Below, in pieces: positions 35,489-43,909 of a stretch of DNA of 64,000 bases. Position 1 is the stretch's first letter, and every line of letters starts with the position of its first letter. The position numbers and the translations under genes were made by a program. This DNA is from Streptacidiphilus sp041262525 (GTDB taxonomy: Bacteria; Actinomycetota; Actinomycetes; Streptomycetales; Streptomycetaceae): NCBI RefSeq assembly GCF_041262525.1, contig NZ_JBGCCK010000006.1:1-64000 (forward strand), in the 5' to 3' direction. A model generated the notes under the pieces. The model saw nothing but the letters and a program-made list of their open reading frames with translations, did not search any database and was not told the origin of the DNA.

Positions 35489-36982
35489 TTGAGCGACTAC
35501 ACCCCGGCCGAGACAAGAGGCGGCCTCAAGGCCAACGTCCTCGGCACCTTCGACACCATTGTGATGGCCATCGCCGGCAGCGCTCCGGCATACTCGCTCG
35601 CCGCGAGTTCCGCCGCGCTGATCGCGGCCGCCGGCCTGTTCAGCCCGGCCGCGCTGCTGTGGTGTGCGATACCGATGCTCGGCATCGCCTGGGCGTTCAA
35701 CTATCTCGGACGTCTCGACGTCAACGCCGGGGCCAGCTACTCCTGGGTCGGTCGGGCGCTGCACCCGTCGCTCGGTTTCGCGGCCGGCTGGTCGCTCGTG
35801 GTCTCCGCCCTGATCTTCATGGTCGCCGGCTCGCTGCCTGCCGGGCAGTACACGCTCTCGCTCTTCTCCGACAGCCTGGCCGCCAACACCTGGGCCGCGA
35901 TCGGCGTCGGCGCCTTCGTCTTCCTGGTGATGGCGCTGCTGGTGCTGCTGGGCGCGAGGATCACCGCGCACGCGCAGTGGATCATGACGGGTATCGAGAT
36001 CGCGATCCTCGCGGTCTTCGGCATCCTGGCGCTGTTCCACCACCGCCCCGGCGTCAGCTTCCACCTCTCCTACCTGTGGGGCTTCGGCCACTTCGGCGGC
36101 GTCGCCGGCTTCGCCACCTCGGCCCTGGTCGCCGGCTTCTACTTCTGGGGCTGGGACGTCACCGCCAACCTGAGCGAGGAGACCACCGACTCCAAGCGGA
36201 ACTCCGGCCTCGGCGGCCTGCTCGGCGTGGCCGTGGTCTTCGCGATCTTCGAGGTCTTCACCATCGCGCTCAACATGAACGTGACGGACAAGCAGATCAG
36301 CGGCGGCACCTTCCTGAGCGACCTCGGCGAGATCATCATGCCCGGCGCGGGCGGCAAGATCATGGTGCTGGCCGTGGTGCTCTCCACCATCGCCACGCTC
36401 GAGACCACGCTGATCCAGATCAGCCGCTCGCTCTTCGCCATGGGCCGCGACAAGACTCTCCCCGCCGCCTTCGGTCGCACCCACCCGAAGTGGCAGACGC
36501 CGTACGTCGCGATCGGCGTCATCGTCGCCATCTCGCTCGGCCTGTTCCTGGCCTCCAGCCAGATCGGCTCGGTCAACACCATCCTGCAGGACGCGGTGCT
36601 CGCGATCGGTCTGCAGATCTGCGTGTACTACGCGCTGGCGGGCATCGCCGTCGTGGTCGCCTACCGCAAGGTCGTCTTCAAGTCGGTGTCCAACGCGATC
36701 TTCGTCGGCCTCTGGCCGGGCGCGGGCGCGCTGTTCATGGCCTTCCTGTTCGTCGAGAACTGCAAGAGCCTGGACACGAAGGTGCTGCTCATCGGACTGG
36801 GCGCGCTGGCGCTCGGGATCATCCCGCTGGCGATCTACTGGATCAAGGGCAGCGAGTTCTACACCAACCCGCCGGCTCGCCTGGACGCGGCCCTCGCGCA
36901 GGCCGTCGACGCCGAGTTCGGCGGATCGGCCCTGGCGAAGACCACCAGCGGCAGCGGCGGCGGTATGGCCACCGATCTGTAA
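35489..36982 (+). CDS. APC-family amino-acid/amine permease
   Basis: 497 aa from a TTG start at 35489, which is chosen because GGAGGAGAGG lies about 8 nt upstream and homology begins at NVLGTFDTIVMAIAGSAPAYS. About 12 membrane helices are visible. The first helix has the helix-breaking glycine signature of the LeuT-fold APC superfamily. The GWDVTANLSEE segment (about residue 220) and RSLFAMGRD are also family markers. It probably imports an amino acid or amine with protons. The divergent neighbour is an FMN-barrel protein, with no obvious pathway link. Confidence 0.9.
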   Translation: MSDYTPAETRGGLKANVLGTFDTIVMAIAGSAPAYSLAASSAALIAAAGLFSPAALLWCAIPMLGIAWAFNYLGRLDVNAGASYSWVGRALHPSLGFAAGWSLVVSALIFMVAGSLPAGQYTLSLFSDSLAANTWAAIGVGAFVFLVMALLVLLGARITAHAQWIMTGIEIAILAVFGILALFHHRPGVSFHLSYLWGFGHFGGVAGFATSALVAGFYFWGWDVTANLSEETTDSKRNSGLGGLLGVAVVFAIFEVFTIALNMNVTDKQISGGTFLSDLGEIIMPGAGGKIMVLAVVLSTIATLETTLIQISRSLFAMGRDKTLPAAFGRTHPKWQTPYVAIGVIVAISLGLFLASSQIGSVNTILQDAVLAIGLQICVYYALAGIAVVVAYRKVVFKSVSNAIFVGLWPGAGALFMAFLFVENCKSLDTKVLLIGLGALALGIIPLAIYWIKGSEFYTNPPARLDAALAQAVDAEFGGSALAKTTSGSGGGMATDL

Positions 36983-37106
36983 CTCCCGCACTACGCTCAA
37001 CAATTCAATGAGCACGACGACCGGCAGTCACCCGACTGCCGGTTGTCGGCGTTCCGCCTCCACCCCGTCCGAGCACAGCCCAGCCGAGCCCAGGGGGGCC
37101 TCCGCC

Positions 37107-38081
37107 ATGGCCAGACCATCACGTCGTCGCACGACCGCACCGCAGTTCGACCCGACCTACGGCGACCGCGAGCTCGCCACGGCACGGCAGGACCTGATCG
37201 TGGGCCGCTGGCAGGGCGCGCGCGATCTGCTGCGCGACACCGGCCGCGACTGGGACCGTCGCACGCACCGGATGCGTCTGCTCGCGGACACGGCGGCCTC
37301 CGCACGCACCGTCGAGACCTGGCAGATGGCCGAGCCCAACAACCCCGACGCGCTGGTCCTGCGCGCCGAGACGGAGGTGCAGCGGGTCTTCTCCGCCGTC
37401 GCCGAGTCGAACAACCAGAACGGGACCCCGCCGCCGACGCAGGACGCCCTCGACCGCCGCGAGTTGGACCGCGTCGCCCGGATCTGCCTACAGGCGTCCG
37501 AACGGCACCCGGCCGACCCGGTTCCGTGGGTGTCACTGATGACCCTGGCCCGCCTCTACGGCCAGGGTCATCCCCATGTCTGGCACTGGTGGCGCGAGCT
37601 CCAGGCCCGTGACCAGTTCAACCGCGAGGGCCACCACCAGGTGCTCCGACACCTGTCCGCGCGCTGGCACGGCAGCCACGGCGAGATGTACAACTTCGCC
37701 CGCGACAGCGCGGCCTTCGCCCCTCCCGGCTCGCCGCTCGCCGCGCTGACGCAGGCCGCTCGCGCGGAGCACTTTCGCCAGCGGACGCAGGCGGAGGGCG
37801 AGACGGCGGTGGGGCTGACGTACCACTGGACACACGAGGTGGCGGTGCAGGCGCTGGGCACGACGATGCGGCAGTGGATCGGCCACCGCTCAGGCATCGA
37901 GTACGCGCAGGACGTCGCGGACCTCAACCTCCTGCTGCACGGCCTGGTCTTCGCCGGCCTGCTGACCGAGGCCAAAGAGATCTTCGTCCAACTGGGCGAC
38001 CGCCCGGCGCGGGTCCCCTGGGTCTACTGCGGCGACCCGATGGCGCTCTTCCAGCACTGGCGAGCCCAGCTCGGCGGGTGA
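37107..38081 (+). CDS. Conserved actinobacterial protein of unknown function, helical-repeat-like
   Basis: 324 aa from the ATG at 37107, with a G-rich ribosome-binding site 8 nt upstream; a longer frame from 37008 lacks support. It is mostly helical with TPR-like features: a WQGARDLLRDTG helix, aromatic-rich HPADPVPWVSLMTLARLYG, HVWHWWRELQARDQFNREG and a C-terminal LLTEAKEIFVQLGD pair. No signal peptide or enzyme motif is seen. It lies before an inverted-repeat element and pta. I do not know its role. Confidence 0.8.
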   Translation: MARPSRRRTTAPQFDPTYGDRELATARQDLIVGRWQGARDLLRDTGRDWDRRTHRMRLLADTAASARTVETWQMAEPNNPDALVLRAETEVQRVFSAVAESNNQNGTPPPTQDALDRRELDRVARICLQASERHPADPVPWVSLMTLARLYGQGHPHVWHWWRELQARDQFNREGHHQVLRHLSARWHGSHGEMYNFARDSAAFAPPGSPLAALTQAARAEHFRQRTQAEGETAVGLTYHWTHEVAVQALGTTMRQWIGHRSGIEYAQDVADLNLLLHGLVFAGLLTEAKEIFVQLGDRPARVPWVYCGDPMALFQHWRAQLGG

Positions 38082-38113
38082 ACCTTCGACACACGGCGCG
38101 GTTGCACTATCCA

Positions 38114-38214
38114 GGGGCGCGGGGAACTGCCCGAACAACCACTGACGAGCGGATGGCCCTGCACGTTCGGGGACACACCACCTCAGTGGCTTGTCGCGCA
38201 GTTCCCCGCGCCCC
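38114..38214 (-). repeat. Inverted-repeat element, copy 4, orientation B
   Basis: 101 bp with GGGGCGCGGGGAACTGC-type ends and the core GCGGATGGCCCTGC. It shares the flanking word GTTGCACTATCCAG with copy 5. Here it separates two genes on the same strand, the conserved unknown and pta, and may act as a terminator of the former. Confidence 0.9.
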
Positions 38215-38330
38215 TGAGGTCCGCGGGACCTTCGTCACCAGTTGTCACCCGGGCGCGACGCTGTCCGAAATGCGAAGGTAGTCTCGAAGCCGCTCGAACC
38301 TTCAATCAGTGACTCGAACGGAGTGCCTCG

Positions 38331-40481
38331 GTGGCCCGCAGTGTCTACGTGACCGGGATCGGCAGAGGAGACGGTCGGCAGGCCGTCGAACTGGGTGTCA
38401 TGGAGCTGCTCACCCGGCACGTCGACCGCGTCGGCATCTTCCGGCCGCTGCTCCACCCGCCCACCGACCACGTCGTCGAACTGCTGCGCGGGCGCTACCG
38501 GATCGAGCTCCCGCCGGAGGCCACATACGGGCTGAGCTACGACGAGGCCGCCGCGCTGCAGGCCGAGCGGGGCCAGGACGAGCTCGTCAGTCTCCTCGTG
38601 GACCGCTTCCGCGCGGTCGAGCGCGACTGCGAGGCCGTGCTCGTTCTCGGCACCGACTACGCCGCCACCAACATCCCCGACGAGCTCGCGCTCAACGCGC
38701 GCCTCGCGAACGAGTTCGGCGCCGGGGTGCTCGCCGTCGTCGGCGGGCACCGCGAGAGCGCGGACACCGTCGTCAACGAGGTCCGCAACGCCCACCGCTC
38801 CTACACCGACCTCGGCTGCAGCGTCCTCGCGATGATCGCCAACCGGGTCGCGGGGAGCGACAAACAGACCGTCGCCCGGCGGCTCGCGAGCAAACCCGAC
38901 GTGCCCTGCTACGTGATACCCGACGATCCCGCGCTCTCCGCGCCCACCGTCACCCAGGTGGTCGAAGCGACCCACGCCGAGGTGCTGCTCGGCGACGCCG
39001 CGGGCCTCGCCCGCGACGTGCGGAGGTTCGTCTTCGGCGGCGCCATGCTGCCGAACTTCCTCAACGCGCTCTCCGACGGCTGCCTGGTGATCACCCCCGG
39101 CGACCGCGCCGACCTGCTGATCGGTGCGCTCGCCGCGCACGCGGCCGGCGCGCCGCCGATCTCCGGGGTGCTGATGACGCTGGGCGAGACCCCCGGCGCC
39201 AACGTGATGAACCTGGCCGCCAGGCTCGCCCCCGGCACGCCCGTGCTCTCCGTGCACGAGGGCAGCTACCCGACGGCCATGGACCTCTCCACGCTGGAGG
39301 GCCGGCTCACCGCCGCGAGCCCGCGTAAGGCGGAGACCGCCCTTGGCCTGTTCGAACTGCACGTCGACTCCGCCGAGTTGACCGACCGGATCGAACTGAG
39401 CCGGTCCGAGCGGGTGACCCCGATGATGTTCGAGCACGAGCTGCTGGAGCGCGCCCGGGGCGCCGCCCTGAGGGAGATCGTGCTGCCCGAGGGCGCGGAG
39501 GAGCGGGTGCTGCGCGCGGCGGAGGTGCTACTGCGCCGGAACGTCTGCCACCTGACGCTGCTCGGCAGCGAGGACGCGGTCCGCCGCAAGGTCGCCGAGC
39601 TGGGCCTGAACATTTCCTTCGACGCCGAGCCCGCCGAGGGCCGAGCCCAGGCGCGGATCATCGACCCGGTCAGCTCCCCGCTGCGCGACCGCTTCTCCGA
39701 GGTCTACGCCGAGTTCCGCAAGCACAAGGGCATGACCGTCGAGCTGGCCGCCGACGTGGTCACCGACGTCTCCTACTTCGGCACTCTGATGGTCCAGGAG
39801 GGCCTCGCCGACGGCATGGTCAGCGGCGCGGTGCACTCCACCGCCGCGACGATCCGGCCCGCGTTCGAGGTCATCAAGACCTCCCCGGACGCGAAGATCG
39901 TCTCCTCGGTCTTCTTCATGTGCCTGGCCGACCGGGTGCTCGTCTACGGCGACTGCGCGGTCAACCCGGACCCGGACGCCGAGCAGCTGGCCGACATCGC
40001 CATCCAGTCGGCCGAGACCGCCGCCCGCTTCGGCGTCACGCCGCGTATCGCGCTGCTCTCCTACTCGACCGGCACCTCCGGCAGCGGCGTGGACGTGGAC
40101 AAGGTCCGCAAGGCCACCGAGCTGGTCCGCGAGCTGCGCCCGGACCTGCTGGTCGAGGGCCCGATCCAGTACGACGCGGCCGTCGAGCCCTCCGTCGCGG
40201 CGACCAAGCTGCCGAACTCCGAGGTGGCCGGCCAGGCGACGGTGCTGATCTTCCCGGACCTGAACACCGGCAACAACACCTACAAAGCGGTCCAGCGCTC
40301 GGCCGGGGCCGTGGCCGTCGGCCCCGTGCTGCAGGGGCTGCGCAAGCCGGTGAACGACCTGTCGCGCGGCGCGCTGGTACAGGACATCGTGAACACCGTG
40401 GCCATCACCGCCATCCAGGCCCAACAGGCCGCCGCCCAGGCAGCTCAGGCGGCCCAGCAGCAGAAGGAGACGGCCCAGTGA
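38331..40481 (+). CDS. pta: Phosphate acetyltransferase, long form
   Basis: 716 aa. It converts acetyl-CoA and phosphate to acetyl phosphate and CoA. The N-terminal part (about 1-200) is the P-loop-like AAA_26 domain seen in long Pta, followed by a DRTGG regulatory domain (about 220-330, with GDRADLLIGAL). The C-terminal PTA_PTB catalytic domain starts near 375 (IVLPEGAEERVLRAAE) and includes SYSTGTSGSG and the TKLPNSEVAGQATVL region. GTG start with GGAG 9 nt upstream. The gene ends in a Gln/Ala-rich tail and overlaps ackA by four bases, forming the acetate operon. Confidence 0.96.
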   Translation: MARSVYVTGIGRGDGRQAVELGVMELLTRHVDRVGIFRPLLHPPTDHVVELLRGRYRIELPPEATYGLSYDEAAALQAERGQDELVSLLVDRFRAVERDCEAVLVLGTDYAATNIPDELALNARLANEFGAGVLAVVGGHRESADTVVNEVRNAHRSYTDLGCSVLAMIANRVAGSDKQTVARRLASKPDVPCYVIPDDPALSAPTVTQVVEATHAEVLLGDAAGLARDVRRFVFGGAMLPNFLNALSDGCLVITPGDRADLLIGALAAHAAGAPPISGVLMTLGETPGANVMNLAARLAPGTPVLSVHEGSYPTAMDLSTLEGRLTAASPRKAETALGLFELHVDSAELTDRIELSRSERVTPMMFEHELLERARGAALREIVLPEGAEERVLRAAEVLLRRNVCHLTLLGSEDAVRRKVAELGLNISFDAEPAEGRAQARIIDPVSSPLRDRFSEVYAEFRKHKGMTVELAADVVTDVSYFGTLMVQEGLADGMVSGAVHSTAATIRPAFEVIKTSPDAKIVSSVFFMCLADRVLVYGDCAVNPDPDAEQLADIAIQSAETAARFGVTPRIALLSYSTGTSGSGVDVDKVRKATELVRELRPDLLVEGPIQYDAAVEPSVAATKLPNSEVAGQATVLIFPDLNTGNNTYKAVQRSAGAVAVGPVLQGLRKPVNDLSRGALVQDIVNTVAITAIQAQQAAAQAAQAAQQQKETAQ

Positions 40482-41689
40482 GCGAGGCGACCCGGGTCCT
40501 GGTGCTCAACTCCGGCTCCTCGTCGGTGAAGTACCAGCTCATCGACATGGCCGACGGCGCCCGCCTGGCCTCGGGACTGGTCGAGCGGATCGGCGAGAGC
40601 CAGGGCCGGATCAAGCACGAGCCCGGCCGCGGCCCCGAACGCGACCGCTACGAGCCCTTCCCCGACCACGGCGCCGCCCTCGGCGCGGTCGCCGACCAGC
40701 TGGCCGCCGACGGCATGGGCCTGGACTCGCACCAGCTCGCCGCGATCGGCCACCGCGCCGTCCACGGCGGCACCCGCTTCACCGAGCCGACGCTGCTGAC
40801 GGACGAGGTCGTCGACGGCCTGCGCGAGCTGATCCCGCTCGCGCCGCTGCACAACCCGGCCAACATCACCGGCATCGAGGTCGCCCGCAAGCTGCGTCCC
40901 GACCTCCCCCAGGTGGCCGTCTTCGACACCGCGTTCCACGCGACCATGCCGGAGTTCGCCGCCCGCTACGCCATCGACAAGGCGACCGCCGACGCGCACC
41001 AGGTGCGCCGTTACGGCTTCCACGGCACGTCCCACCAGTACGTCTCGCGGCGCACCGCCGAGCTGCTCGGCAAGTCGCCCGAGGCGGTCAACGTGATCGT
41101 GCTGCACCTGGGCAACGGCGCCAGCGCCTCCGCCGTCGCGGGCGGCCGCTGCGTGGACACCTCCATGGGCCTGACCCCGTTGGAGGGCCTGGTCATGGGC
41201 ACCCGCTCGGGCGATCTGGACCCGGCGATCCTGCTGCACCTGCACCGGGTCGGCGGAATGAGCGTCGACGAGATCGACACGCTGCTCAATCGCCGCAGCG
41301 GCCTGATCGGGCTCTGCGGCGACAACGACATGCGCGAAATCGGCCGCCGGATGGGCGAGGGCGACGCGGAGGCGCGACTGGCCTTCGACATCTACATCCA
41401 CCGGCTGCGGAAATACGTCGGCGCCTACTACGCGGTACTGGGCCGCGTGGACGCCATCGCGTTCACCGCCGGGGTGGGCGAGAACTCGGCGGCGGTCCGG
41501 GAGGCCGCGCTGACGGGCCTGGAAGCCCTGGGCATCGAGCTGGACTCGGTGCGCAACGCGGTGCGCGGCAGTACGCCGCGGCTGATCTCCGCGGACTCCT
41601 CCCGCGTCGCCGTCGCGGTGGTGCCCACGGACGAAGAACTGGAAATCGCTCAGCAGACCTTCGCCGTGGTGCGTCGGACCGCGGGCTGA
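40478..41689 (+). CDS. ackA: Acetate kinase
   Basis: 403 aa. It makes acetate and ATP from acetyl phosphate and ADP. The ASKHA fold motifs are VLNSGSSSVKY near the N-terminus, HRAVHGG, FDTAFHATMP, YGFHGTSHQYV, HLGNGASASAV and the adenosine motif FTAGVGENS. GTG start within the pta stop (GTGA), with AAGGAG 8 nt upstream, so translation is probably coupled to pta. pyk follows after a 54-bp gap on the same strand. Confidence 0.97.
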   Translation: MSEATRVLVLNSGSSSVKYQLIDMADGARLASGLVERIGESQGRIKHEPGRGPERDRYEPFPDHGAALGAVADQLAADGMGLDSHQLAAIGHRAVHGGTRFTEPTLLTDEVVDGLRELIPLAPLHNPANITGIEVARKLRPDLPQVAVFDTAFHATMPEFAARYAIDKATADAHQVRRYGFHGTSHQYVSRRTAELLGKSPEAVNVIVLHLGNGASASAVAGGRCVDTSMGLTPLEGLVMGTRSGDLDPAILLHLHRVGGMSVDEIDTLLNRRSGLIGLCGDNDMREIGRRMGEGDAEARLAFDIYIHRLRKYVGAYYAVLGRVDAIAFTAGVGENSAAVREAALTGLEALGIELDSVRNAVRGSTPRLISADSSRVAVAVVPTDEELEIAQQTFAVVRRTAG

Positions 41690-41743
41690 TTTGCACGAAT
41701 AGCGCGGAATGCGCGGAATGCGCTCGAAAGGTGAGCCGATAAG

Positions 41744-43177
41744 ATGAGCCATATGCGCCGAGCCAAGATCGTTTGTACCCTGGGTCCCGCGACGGACGGA
41801 TTCGAACAGCTGAAATCGCTGATCGAAGCCGGCATGAACGTCGCCCGTCTTAATATGAGCCACGGCACCCACGCCGAACACGAGCAGCGTTACGCCAATG
41901 TCCGCGCGGCCGCCGACGCCGCCGGCCGCGCCGTGGGTGTCCTCGCCGACCTGCAGGGGCCCAAGATCCGTCTGGCCACCTTCGCCAACGGTCCGGTCAC
42001 CGTCGAGAACGGCGACACCTTCACCATCACCACCGAGGACGTCCCCGGTGACCAGCACATCTGCGGCACGACCTACAAGGGTCTGCCGGGCGATGTGAAG
42101 CCGGGCGACCCGGTCCTCATCAACGACGGCGTCGTCGCCCTGGAGGTCGTCAGCGTCGACGGCCCCCGCGTGGTGACCCGCGTCGTCGAGGGCGGTGTGC
42201 TCTCCAACAACAAGGGCATCAACCTGCCCGGTACGGCCGTCAACGTCCCCGCGCTCTCCGAGAAGGACAAGGACGACCTGCGCTTCTCGCTGGCGATGGG
42301 CGTCGACATGGTCGCCCTCTCCTTCGTGCGGAACGCCGCCGACATCGAGGACGTGCACAAGGTCATGGACGAGGTCGGGCGCCGCGTCCCGGTCATCGCC
42401 AAGATCGAGAAGCCGCAGGCCGTCGACGCCATGGAAGAGATCGTCATGGCCTTCGACGCGGTCATGGTCGCCCGTGGCGACCTGGCCGTCGAATATCCGC
42501 TGGAGCGGGTGCCGCTGGTGCAGAAGCGCCTGGTCACCCTCTGCCGCCGGAACGCGAAGCCGGTCATCGTGGCCACCCAGATGATGGAGTCGATGATCAC
42601 GGCCTCCCGCCCGACCCGCGCCGAGGCGTCCGACGTCGCCAACGCGATCCTGGACGGCGCGGACGCGGTCATGCTGTCGGCGGAGTCCTCGGTCGGCAAG
42701 TATCCGATCGAGACCGTGCAGACCATGTCGCGGATCGTCGAGGCGGCCGAGCAGGAGCTGCTCTCGCAGGGCCTGCAGCCGCTGAACCCGGGCCGCAAGC
42801 CCCGCACCCAGGGCGGTTCGATCGCCCGTGCGGCCTGCGAGCTGGGCGACTTCCTCAACGCCAAGGCGCTGGTGGCGTTCACCAAGTCCGGTGACACCGC
42901 CCGCCGCCTGTCCCGCTACCGCTCGCCCATCCCGGTCCTCGCCTTCACCCCGGACATGTCCACCCGCAACCAGCTCACCCTCAGCTGGGGCGTGGAGACC
43001 TTCGTCCTCCCGCAGGCGGAGAACACCGACGCCATGGTCGAGCAGGTCGACACCGCCATCCTGGCCCAGGGCAAGTACGGCAAGGGCGAGACCATCATCG
43101 TCACCGCCGGCTCCCCGCCCGGCATCGTCGGCACCACCAACATGGTCCGCGTCCACCACCTGGGCGCCGGCGACTGA
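41744..43177 (+). CDS. pyk: Pyruvate kinase
   Basis: 477 aa. It makes pyruvate and ATP from phosphoenolpyruvate. Motifs: KIVCTLGPA at the N-terminus, ADLQGPKIR, the metal and catalytic segment VIAKIEKPQAV, MVARGDLAVE and TQMMESMI. The C-terminal allosteric domain includes VAFTKSGDTARRLSRYR. The ATG at 41744 has AGGTGAG 8 nt upstream; an ATG nine bases later is also possible. A 17-bp hairpin starting 19 bp after its stop, inside the opposing gene, is the likely terminator. Confidence 0.97.
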   Translation: MSHMRRAKIVCTLGPATDGFEQLKSLIEAGMNVARLNMSHGTHAEHEQRYANVRAAADAAGRAVGVLADLQGPKIRLATFANGPVTVENGDTFTITTEDVPGDQHICGTTYKGLPGDVKPGDPVLINDGVVALEVVSVDGPRVVTRVVEGGVLSNNKGINLPGTAVNVPALSEKDKDDLRFSLAMGVDMVALSFVRNAADIEDVHKVMDEVGRRVPVIAKIEKPQAVDAMEEIVMAFDAVMVARGDLAVEYPLERVPLVQKRLVTLCRRNAKPVIVATQMMESMITASRPTRAEASDVANAILDGADAVMLSAESSVGKYPIETVQTMSRIVEAAEQELLSQGLQPLNPGRKPRTQGGSIARAACELGDFLNAKALVAFTKSGDTARRLSRYRSPIPVLAFTPDMSTRNQLTLSWGVETFVLPQAENTDAMVEQVDTAILAQGKYGKGETIIVTAGSPPGIVGTTNMVRVHHLGAGD

Positions 43178-43187
43178 CGCCCGCGGT

Positions 43188-43829
43188 TCAGCTCTTGACG
43201 GCCCCTCGGCGCTCCTCGCGCCGGGGGGCCGTCAGCGTTCCCAGGACAGCCCAGGGATTGGGCAGTTCGCCGGGGGTCGCATAGCCGTGGGCGGTGGCGC
43301 CGGGCGGGGCGGAGTAGACGAGGTGGCAGCCCGCGTCGGGAGAGTGGCCCTGCCCCTGATAGGTGGACCAGTCGCCCTCGAAGGTGACCACGAGGTCGGC
43401 GAGGTCGAGGTAGGCCGGGTGGGGCCGACAGCCCGGATTGAGCACCACCCAGCAAGCGTCGAGGGAGCGGGCGGCGACGACCAGGCGACAGTAGTGGGGC
43501 AGGGCGTCGGAGGAAGCCGGGGTCTGGTCGAAGAAGACGCCGTCCACGCCGTACCAGGCGCGGTAGGTCTCCAGCTCGGCGACGACCTCGTGGTGCGGGC
43601 GGCGGGCGTAGTCCGTGTCGACGTAGCCCAGCACCCGTGCGCCTGCGGCCTGCAGGCGCGCCGCGACGGCGGCGTAGGCCGCGTCGGGTGTGGGGCCGAC
43701 GCCGCTGTCGGGGTTGATCACGACGGCGGCGAGCGCGGGCGCGGCGTCCAGCAGCGCGTCCCAGGACGCGGGCTCGACGTCGGGGTGGAAGTACGCGGGC
43801 ACGAGGAGGCGGGATATCGCGTGGCTCAC
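43188..43829 (-). CDS. Spherulation-specific family 4 (Spherulin-4-like) protein
   Basis: 213 aa from the GTG at 43829. It has a TIM-barrel-like pattern: LLVPAYFHP at the N-terminus, VVINPDSGVGPTPD, VLGYVDTDYARRP, WYGVDGVFFDQTP and a C-terminal GYATPGELPNPW. Related families (Spherulin 4, Ega3-like) act on alpha-1,4-galactosaminoglycan-type polymers, but this one has no signal peptide and its substrate is unknown. The 3' end carries the pyk terminator hairpin on the other strand. The upstream extension of the frame to 44051 overlaps the next gene and is rejected. Confidence 0.8.
   Translation of the reverse strand: MSHAISRLLVPAYFHPDVEPASWDALLDAAPALAAVVINPDSGVGPTPDAAYAAVAARLQAAGARVLGYVDTDYARRPHHEVVAELETYRAWYGVDGVFFDQTPASSDALPHYCRLVVAARSLDACWVVLNPGCRPHPAYLDLADLVVTFEGDWSTYQGQGHSPDAGCHLVYSAPPGATAHGYATPGELPNPWAVLGTLTAPRREERRGAVKS
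43196..43234. terminator. 17-bp perfect hairpin ending pyk, inside the convergent gene
   Basis: TGACGGCCCC plus CGGCGC pair with GCGCCG plus GGGGCCGTCA around TCCTC, with a single T-G wobble. It lies 19 nt after the pyk stop and encodes the C-terminal TAPRREERRGAVKS segment of the opposing protein. It may stop transcription in both directions. Confidence 0.65.
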
Positions 43830-43861
43830 GACGGGTCCAACGAGCGGCCCGGACGCAGGAA

Positions 43862-43895
43862 ACCCTCCCCCGCCCCGAGGGGCGCGAGGGAGGGT
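43862..43895 (-). terminator. Terminator of the DUF6230/DUF6114 module
   Basis: ACCCTCCC and GGGAGGGT form the outer stem, CGCCCC and GGGGCG the inner stem. On the minus strand it begins 15 nt after the last gene of the module and is followed by TTTCC. It is a classical GC hairpin with a short T-run. Confidence 0.65.
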
Positions 43896-43909
43896 CTCCG
43901 AAACGGGTG

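Noticed and set aside
35192..37015. Long minus-strand frame opposite the APC permease
   Set aside because: The permease has membrane helices, family motifs and a strong ribosome-binding site. The antisense frame has none.
40445..43159. Long minus-strand frame opposite ackA and pyk
   Set aside because: It is the complement of two clear enzymes and is made of His/Arg/Gly/Asp-rich noise.
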